A stretch of 64,000 nucleotides of DNA from Bacillota bacterium (GTDB lineage: Bacteria > Bacillota > Clostridia > Christensenellales > UMGS416). This document shows positions 58,652 to 64,000 of the stretch, in pieces. Under the pieces are notes generated by a model. That model saw only the letters and a list, made by a program, of their open reading frames with translations, was not told the DNA's origin and made no database searches. Each line of letters starts with the position of its first letter. The first letter of the stretch is position 1. The position numbers and the translations under genes were made by a program. The stretch spans positions 62,001-126,000 of the forward strand of contig JAEZSE010000041.1 in the NCBI GenBank assembly GCA_023421955.1, given 5' to 3'.

Positions 58652-59128
58652 ATGTTCACAATCGGTCATGCCCTGGCGCTGCTTGGCGCCGCACTCGCTG
58701 CCGGTCTGGCCGGCATTGGTTCGGCAAAAGGCGTAGGTCTCGCCGGCGAAGCCGCTGCCGGCGTAGTCAGCGAGGATCCCAACAAGTTCGGCTCCTGCCT
58801 GGTGCTTCAGGCTCTGCCGGGCACACAGGGCGTGTATGGCCTTCTGATCGCCTTCATGATCATCATGAACACCGGCCTGCTTAGCGGGGCGCCCAAAGAC
58901 CTGTCGCTTTTCCAGGGCCTGTCGTTTGTGGCAGCCAGCCTGCCGGTCGCCTTCGGCGGTTACTTCTCCGCCATCGCCCAGGGGCGCACTGCCGCCACCG
59001 GCATCGGCCTGGTGGCCAAGCGCCCGGAGGAATCGGGCAAGGCCATCATCATGGCCGTCATGGTGGAAACCTACGCCGTGCTGGCGCTGCTCATTTCGCT
59101 GCTGATGGTTACGGGCATCAAGCTCTAA
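58652..59128 (+). CDS. ntpK: V-type ATPase proteolipid subunit K (sodium type)
   Basis: Membrane rotor subunit of 158 residues with four helices in two hairpins. The ion-carrying Glu is E139 in MVETYAVLAL. The other sodium ligands known from the E. hirae K-ring are all there: L55, T58 and Q59 in LPGTQGVYG, Q110 in AIAQGRTAA, and Y62, which closes the site. E. hirae NtpK has 156 residues. Preceded by AAGGAGG 68 bases after subunit I. This strongly suggests sodium rather than proton transport. Confidence 0.96.
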   Translation: MFTIGHALALLGAALAAGLAGIGSAKGVGLAGEAAAGVVSEDPNKFGSCLVLQALPGTQGVYGLLIAFMIIMNTGLLSGAPKDLSLFQGLSFVAASLPVAFGGYFSAIAQGRTAATGIGLVAKRPEESGKAIIMAVMVETYAVLALLISLLMVTGIKL

Positions 59129-59160
59129 GAGGCATCAGGGTTTGGAAAGGTGGACTTCCC

Positions 59161-59769
59161 TTGAGCGTGGATAAGATCATCGACAGGATCCTGGAGGATG
59201 CCAGGGCTGACGCCTCTGCCACAATAGACGCCGCGCGGCAGAAGGCTGCCGCTGCCGCCCAGGCCATCGCCCAGGAAGCTGACCGCGCAGTAAGTTCCAT
59301 AGAAGCGCAGGCCCAGGCCGACTGCGCCGAGGAACACCGCCGCGGGCGGTTGACTGCCGAGCTGCAAGGCCGGAAAGACGCGCTTGCGCAGCGGCGGGAG
59401 GTGCTGGACGAGGCTTTCTCCCAGGCACTGAAGGTTTTGTATGAACAGAAAGGCCCCAAATGGGAAGCCTTGATCACCTCTGTGGTGCTCCAGGGCGCGC
59501 GCACCGGCCGCGAAAAGCTGCGAGTTCCCGCCGGCGAGCGGGAACTGTATCTGTCCGGCGGGCTGCTGGAGCGGCTCAACGGGGCGCTTGCGCAGAAGGG
59601 CTTGCCTGGCAGCCTTTCGCTGGATGATGGTGAGATGAAAAGCGGCGTGGCTCTGATCGGCGATACCAGCGACGTGGACGGCTCGCTGGAGGCGCTGCTT
59701 TCCGACGTGCGCCAGCGCTGCGAGCATGAGATCGACCGGCTTTTGTATGAAAAAGCGGAGGCGGATTGA
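59161..59769 (+). CDS. ntpE: V-type ATPase subunit E
   Basis: Peripheral stalk subunit of 202 residues. TTG start at 59161 follows AAAGGTGG and gives the family opening SVDKIIDRILEDARADA. Long N-terminal helix (about 1-100) and compact C-terminal domain ending with KSGVALIGDTSDVDGSLEAL and a final helix. Lies 32 bases after subunit K. Confidence 0.9.
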   Translation: MSVDKIIDRILEDARADASATIDAARQKAAAAAQAIAQEADRAVSSIEAQAQADCAEEHRRGRLTAELQGRKDALAQRREVLDEAFSQALKVLYEQKGPKWEALITSVVLQGARTGREKLRVPAGERELYLSGGLLERLNGALAQKGLPGSLSLDDGEMKSGVALIGDTSDVDGSLEALLSDVRQRCEHEIDRLLYEKAEAD

Positions 59770-59771
59770 CG

Positions 59772-60728
59772 ATGGCGCAGCGCAGCATTGCCAATGCGGT
59801 GGCCCGCATCAGGGCGCTGGAGCCTCACTTGCTGGATGGGCAGAAGCTCGCCCGCCTGCGGGAAGCCGGCCCGTCGGAGCGCCTCAAACTGCTGCTGGAA
59901 ACCGGTTACGGCCAGCGGGCCGACGATCTTGAAGCCGCGATCGCCACGGAGCTTGCGGCTGCCCGCAAGCTCATCCGGGAGCTTTCGCCGGAGCCGGAGA
60001 TCACTGGCCTGTTTTTCCTGGAGGCCGATGCCCACAATTTGAAGACGCTGCTGAAATCCCGCTTGCTTGGGGTGGCTCCGCAGGATCTTGCGGAAGGCGG
60101 CATGTTCCCGGTGGATGTGCTTGTAGAAGCGGTGCAGGAGAAGGATTACCGAGCCCTTCCGCCGGCCATCCGGGCAGGCATGGATGCGCTGGAGCGCAAG
60201 CTGACCGCCGGGCCCAACCCGCAGCTTTTAAGCGCCGCGGTGGACCGGGCGGTGTTTGAGCACATTGCCGCCACGCTGGCCGATGGCAGGCACCCGGAAG
60301 TGCAGGCCTGGTTTGCGGCCAGGGCAGATTATATCAACGCGATGAGTCTTCTGCGGGCCTGGGCGCTGGGGTGGGATGCCGAGCGCTTGACCGGCATGCT
60401 GCTGCCCGGCGGCGACATCGCCGCGCGCGATATGCTGGAAGCATATGCTCTGCCCGATGACCAGCTTGCCAAACGGCTGAAGCAGGGCCGCAATGGTGCT
60501 GCCATTGCCCAGGCACTGGAGGAGTGCATGGCGCAATCGTCACCCAGGGCATTGGAGAGGCGCATGGACAAGACGCTGATGGCGCTGGCCCGCGAAGGCA
60601 AAGCCAGAAACTTCACGCTGGGCCCGCTGGTGGGCTACCTGCTGGGCCGGGAGGCTGAAGCGCGGGCGCTCCGCTTGCTCTTCTCCGGTAGGTTGCCTGC
60701 GGAAGACTGGCAGCCGGAGCTGTACTGA
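59772..60728 (+). CDS. ntpC: V-type ATPase subunit C (d-type)
   Basis: Central adaptor of 318 residues linking the rotor ring to the shaft. ATG 59772 is preferred to TTG 59766. Three repeated all-helical units with FFLEADAHNLKTLLKSRLLG, AWFAARADYINAMSLLRAWA and the end GPLVGYLLGREAEARALRLL as in NtpC. Two bases separate it from the end of the E gene. Confidence 0.9.
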   Translation: MAQRSIANAVARIRALEPHLLDGQKLARLREAGPSERLKLLLETGYGQRADDLEAAIATELAAARKLIRELSPEPEITGLFFLEADAHNLKTLLKSRLLGVAPQDLAEGGMFPVDVLVEAVQEKDYRALPPAIRAGMDALERKLTAGPNPQLLSAAVDRAVFEHIAATLADGRHPEVQAWFAARADYINAMSLLRAWALGWDAERLTGMLLPGGDIAARDMLEAYALPDDQLAKRLKQGRNGAAIAQALEECMAQSSPRALERRMDKTLMALAREGKARNFTLGPLVGYLLGREAEARALRLLFSGRLPAEDWQPELY

Positions 60729-60747
60729 GGAAAGGCGGACAAAAGCG

Positions 60748-61083
60748 ATGAACCAGAAAATCGCCGTTGTCGGCGAAGCAGACTCCATCCTGCTGTTTCG
60801 CGCCGTGGGTGTGGAAACCCACTGCGTGCAGGACGGAGTCGCGGCGGAGAAAGCCATTCACCGGCTGGCCCAGGCGGGTTATGCCGTGATTTATATCACC
60901 GAATCCATGGCGCAGGCAGCCGCCGAGGCTGTGACGCGATACCGCTCGGAGCCCTTTCCGGCCATCATCCCCATCCCAGGCAGCGATGGGGCGACGGGCC
61001 AGGGCATGAAGGCGATCCGCGCGAGTATTGAAAAAGCCGTAGGCACCGACATCCTGTTCGGCGAAGAAGGGGAACGAGTATGA
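60748..61083 (+). CDS. ntpG: V-type ATPase subunit F
   Basis: Small shaft subunit of 111 residues with the Rossmann-like fold opening KIAVVGEADSILLFRAVGVE, then GYAVIYITESMAQ and PAIIPIPGS. Called NtpG in Enterococcus. Its stop overlaps the start of subunit A by four bases (ATGA), so translation is coupled. Confidence 0.93.
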   Translation: MNQKIAVVGEADSILLFRAVGVETHCVQDGVAAEKAIHRLAQAGYAVIYITESMAQAAAEAVTRYRSEPFPAIIPIPGSDGATGQGMKAIRASIEKAVGTDILFGEEGERV

Positions 61084-62852
61084 ACGGAACCATTGAGAAA
61101 GTATCCGGCCCGCTGATCGTGGCCACAGGCATGGCCGGTGTGCAAATGTATGACGTGGTGCGCGTGAGCCAGAAGCGCCTGATCGGTGAGGTCATCGAGC
61201 TGCGCGGCGACCGGGCATCCATCCAGGTCTATGAGGAAACCAGCGGCTTGGGCCCCGGCGAGCCCGTGGAAACCACCGGTTCACCGCTCAGTGTGGAGCT
61301 TGCGCCGGGGCTCATTGAGAGCATCTTCGACGGCATCCAGAGGCCTTTGGAGGTGATCCGTGAGAAGGCCGGCGACCGCATCACCCGCGGCATCGACGTG
61401 CCCAGCATTGACCGGGAGCGGTTGTGGCGTTTCGAGCCGATGGCTGAGACAGGCACCCGCGTAACCGGTGGGGATGTGCTCGGTGTCGTAAAAGAAACGG
61501 AAGCCGTGCTGCACAAGATCATGGTGCCGCCGGACGCTTCCGGTGTGCTGGAATGGATTTACCACGGCGAGGCCACCGTGACGCAGCCCATCGCAAGGCT
61601 GCGCTGTGACGACGGCGGCACGCGGGAGTTGCAGATGATGCAGCGCTGGCCGGTGCGGCGCGGGCGGCCCTATGGCCAGAAGATGGCTCCGCTGGAGCCC
61701 ATGGTGACCGGGCAGAGGATTATCGATGCGTTTTTCCCCATCGCCAAAGGCGGCGTGGCCGCCGTGCCCGGCCCCTTCGGCTCGGGCAAGACGGTGGTGC
61801 AGCACCAGTTGGCCAAATGGGCCGATGCCGACATCATCGTGTATGTGGGCTGCGGTGAGCGCGGTAACGAGATGACCGACGTGCTCATGGAGTTCCCGGA
61901 GCTGCACGATCCCCGCACGGGCCTGCCGCTCATGAAGCGCACGGTGCTGATTGCCAATACCTCCGACATGCCGGTGGCCGCCCGTGAAGCGTCCATCTAC
62001 ACCGGCATTACCATTGCAGAATACTTCCGCGACATGGGCTACCATGTGGCGATCATGGCTGACTCCACCTCCCGCTGGGCCGAGGCGCTGCGCGAAATGA
62101 GCGGCAGGCTGGAGGAAATGCCCGGTGAAGAAGGGTATCCGGCTTATCTGGGCTCCCGCATCGCGGAGTTTTATGAACGGGCCGGCATGGTGCAGTGCCT
62201 GGGCGCTGAAGGGCGCACCGGTGCCATCACCGCCATCGGCGCCGTGTCGCCGCCCGGAGGCGATATTTCCGAGCCGGTGTCGCAGAGCACATTGCGCATT
62301 GTGAAGGTGTTCTGGGGGCTTTCGGCCAGCCTGGCCTACCGCCGCCACTTCCCGGCCATTGACTGGCTGCAGAGCTATTCGCTCTACAGCGACCGCCTGA
62401 GCGGCCACTATGCCTCAGTGGTTGCTGAGGACTGGCAAAGCCTGGTGGCTGACGGCATGCGCATGCTGCAGGAGGAGTCGGAGCTCAACGAAATTGTGCG
62501 CCTGGTGGGTGTGGACGCATTAAGCGCCAAGGACAGGCTCACGCTGGAAGCCGCCAGGATCCTCCGTGAGGACTTCCTGCATCAAAACGCCTTCCATGAG
62601 GTGGATACCTATTCGTCACCGGCCAAGCAATACGGCATGCTCAAGACAATCCTGCTGTGGCACAAGCTGTGCACGGCGGCGCTGGAGCAGGGTGCTCCGT
62701 TTGCCAGGCTGGCTTCTTTGCCGGTGCTGGAAGACATCGGCCGCATGAAGTATGTGGCAGAGGAAGAATTCCCGCAGCGCTTGAGCAGCATCCAGAGCCA
62801 GCTGCGCGGGCAGGTCGGCGCGCTCACAGAGGAGGACGGCATCCATGCATAA
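61080..62852 (+). CDS. ntpA: V-type ATPase catalytic subunit A
   Basis: ATP-hydrolysing subunit of 590 residues. P-loop GPFGSGKT at 231-238, the long non-homologous region before it (about 115-190), VGCGERGNEMTDVLMEFPEL with the catalytic Glu, MADSTSRWAEALREMSGRLE, and the C-terminal helical domain. Length matches the family (about 590). Translationally coupled to the F gene and overlapping subunit B by eight bases. Confidence 0.97.
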   Translation: MNGTIEKVSGPLIVATGMAGVQMYDVVRVSQKRLIGEVIELRGDRASIQVYEETSGLGPGEPVETTGSPLSVELAPGLIESIFDGIQRPLEVIREKAGDRITRGIDVPSIDRERLWRFEPMAETGTRVTGGDVLGVVKETEAVLHKIMVPPDASGVLEWIYHGEATVTQPIARLRCDDGGTRELQMMQRWPVRRGRPYGQKMAPLEPMVTGQRIIDAFFPIAKGGVAAVPGPFGSGKTVVQHQLAKWADADIIVYVGCGERGNEMTDVLMEFPELHDPRTGLPLMKRTVLIANTSDMPVAAREASIYTGITIAEYFRDMGYHVAIMADSTSRWAEALREMSGRLEEMPGEEGYPAYLGSRIAEFYERAGMVQCLGAEGRTGAITAIGAVSPPGGDISEPVSQSTLRIVKVFWGLSASLAYRRHFPAIDWLQSYSLYSDRLSGHYASVVAEDWQSLVADGMRMLQEESELNEIVRLVGVDALSAKDRLTLEAARILREDFLHQNAFHEVDTYSSPAKQYGMLKTILLWHKLCTAALEQGAPFARLASLPVLEDIGRMKYVAEEEFPQRLSSIQSQLRGQVGALTEEDGIHA

Positions 62853-64000
62853 GGAGTATAAAACGATCCGTGAGGTCGTAGGCCCGCTGATGCTCGTGGA
62901 GCAGGTGGAGGGCGTGAAATACAACGAGCTGGTGGAGATCCGCCAGGCCAACGGCGAGCTCCGAAGCGGCCGCGTGCTGCAGATTGACAGCGACCGCGCG
63001 CTGGTGCAGCTGTTTGAGGGCTCTCAGGGGTTGAGAATTGCCGATGCCAAGGCCCGCTTCCTGGGCCGCAGCATCGAGCTGCCGGTGTCGCCAGACATTC
63101 TGGGCCGTGTGTTTGACGGCATGGGCCGGCCTATCGACGGCGGCTGCGAGATCATCGCCGAAAAGCGCCTGGATATCAACGGCGAGCCGCTGAACCCAGC
63201 CTCCCGCGACTATCCCGCTGAGTTCATCCAGACCGGTGTTTCTGCCATCGACGGCCTGAACACACTGGTGCGCGGCCAGAAGCTGCCGGTGTTCTCCGGC
63301 TCCGGTTTGCCCCACGCCCAGCTGGCGGCCCAGATCGCCCGCCAGGCCCGCGTGCTGGGCGCTGACGAGAGCTTCGCCGTGGTGTTCGCCGCCATCGGCA
63401 TCACCTTTGAGGAGTCCGACTTCTTCATCCGCGATTTCCAGCGCACCGGCGCCATCGAGCGGGCGGTGCTGTTCATCAACCTGGCCAACGACCCGGCTGT
63501 CGAGCGCATCGCCACGCCCCGCATGGCAATCACCGCCGCCGAATACCTGGCCTATGAAAAGGGCATGCACGTGCTGGTCATCCTGACCGACCTCACCAAT
63601 TATGCCGAGGCTCTTCGGGAGGTTTCTGCCGCCCGCAAGGAAGTGCCGGGCCGCCGCGGCTACCCCGGTTATCTCTACACCGACCTTGCCACGCTCTATG
63701 AGCGGGCCGGCCGCATCAAGGGCCGCCGGGGCTCCATCACGCAAATCCCGATCCTCAGCATGCCAGAGGATGACAAGACCCACCCGATCCCTGACCTCAC
63801 GGGTTACATCACCGAAGGGCAGATCATCCTGAGCCGCGAGCTGCACCGCAGGGGCATCACGCCGCCCATTGACGTATTGCCCTCCCTGAGCCGCCTGAAG
63901 GACAAGGGCATCGGCGCGGGCAAGACCCGTGAGGATCACGCCGACACGATGAACCAGCTCTTCGCTGCCTACGCCCGCGGCAAGGAAGCCAAGGAGCTGG
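62845..64000 (+). CDS. ntpB: V-type ATPase subunit B (3' end cut by window)
   Basis: Nucleotide-binding, non-catalytic subunit; 385 codons are visible. Opens with YKTIREVVGPLMLVEQVEGV. Where subunit A has a P-loop, this has FSGSGLPHAQLAAQIARQA, as expected for B. The Arg finger region appears in LTNYAEALREVSAARKEVPG and RRGYPGYLYTDLATLYERAG. Subunit D should follow beyond the window. Confidence 0.97.
   Translation, partial: MHKEYKTIREVVGPLMLVEQVEGVKYNELVEIRQANGELRSGRVLQIDSDRALVQLFEGSQGLRIADAKARFLGRSIELPVSPDILGRVFDGMGRPIDGGCEIIAEKRLDINGEPLNPASRDYPAEFIQTGVSAIDGLNTLVRGQKLPVFSGSGLPHAQLAAQIARQARVLGADESFAVVFAAIGITFEESDFFIRDFQRTGAIERAVLFINLANDPAVERIATPRMAITAAEYLAYEKGMHVLVILTDLTNYAEALREVSAARKEVPGRRGYPGYLYTDLATLYERAGRIKGRRGSITQIPILSMPEDDKTHPIPDLTGYITEGQIILSRELHRRGITPPIDVLPSLSRLKDKGIGAGKTREDHADTMNQLFAAYARGKEAKEL

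Noticed and set aside
61281..63939. Long antisense open frames across V-ATPase subunits A and B
   Set aside because: They arise from high GC and codon bias in the real genes, are His/Ala-rich without motifs, and lack ribosome sites. The same holds for the long antisense frames at 1479-2753, 22903-24858 and 26325-27239.
1..64000. CRISPR arrays, intact insertion sequences, rRNA genes and prophage structural genes
   Set aside because: None seen: no regularly spaced repeats, no complete transposase, no rRNA-like sequence; only scraps of recombinases.

Overview
The window looks like chromosomal DNA from an anaerobic, carbohydrate-using Bacillota (Clostridia-like) bacterium. This is inferred from AGGAGG-type ribosome sites, CUT1/Lpl-type sugar ABC transporters paired with YesM/YesN-type two-component systems, an oxygen-sensitive glycyl radical enzyme with its activase, bacterial ferredoxins, a KtrAB potassium system and an Enterococcus-type sodium V-ATPase operon. 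No species call is possible from sequence alone.

Layout. 1-9.8 kb: the end of one ABC transporter (permease, lipoprotein), a membrane protein fusing two thioredoxin folds to a CcdA/DsbD-like core, a WG-repeat lipoprotein with an RCC1-like gene scrap beside it, and a chemoreceptor. 9.8-11.6 kb: an intact iron alcohol dehydrogenase between C-terminal scraps of a class III aminotransferase and an M20 carbamoylase-type amidohydrolase, then a tRNA-Ser(UGA) gene. 11.6-22.2 kb: an AT-richer accessory stretch with scraps of a tyrosine integrase, an AraC regulator, a serine recombinase, a LacI regulator and a GH42 enzyme. Intact genes here are two AraC regulators, a GH2 beta-galactosidase, a C45-like Ntn-hydrolase with a divergent TetR gene, and a membrane-linked XRE regulator.

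22.2-38.3 kb: a large exported protein of unknown function; a GH42/LacI/GH31 operon that fits side-chain trimming of galactosyl-xylosyl oligosaccharides (xyloglucan type); KtrA/KtrB; an OmpR-type two-component system divergent from a small exported protein; and an ArsR/DUF318 permease/two ferredoxins/mini-thioredoxin operon, probably for thiol-reactive metalloid or organometal efflux.

38.4-55.9 kb: two complete sensor kinase, response regulator, solute-binding lipoprotein, permease, permease modules. Between them sits an uncharacterised glycyl radical enzyme with a Cys-X-Glu active site and its radical SAM activase, possibly a catabolic route for whatever one transporter imports. 56.4-64 kb: a V-type ATPase operon in the order F-I-K-E-C-G-A-B (Enterococcus hirae ntp order), cut by the window edge inside subunit B; its proteolipid carries the full sodium-ligand set.

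The most promising leads are the glycyl radical module, the two matched operators between the C45-like gene and its TetR neighbour, the metalloid-type redox operon, the decayed amino-acid or pyrimidine-type cluster beside the tRNA, and the dual-thioredoxin CcdA fusion. All assignments come from reading motifs by eye; no database search was run.
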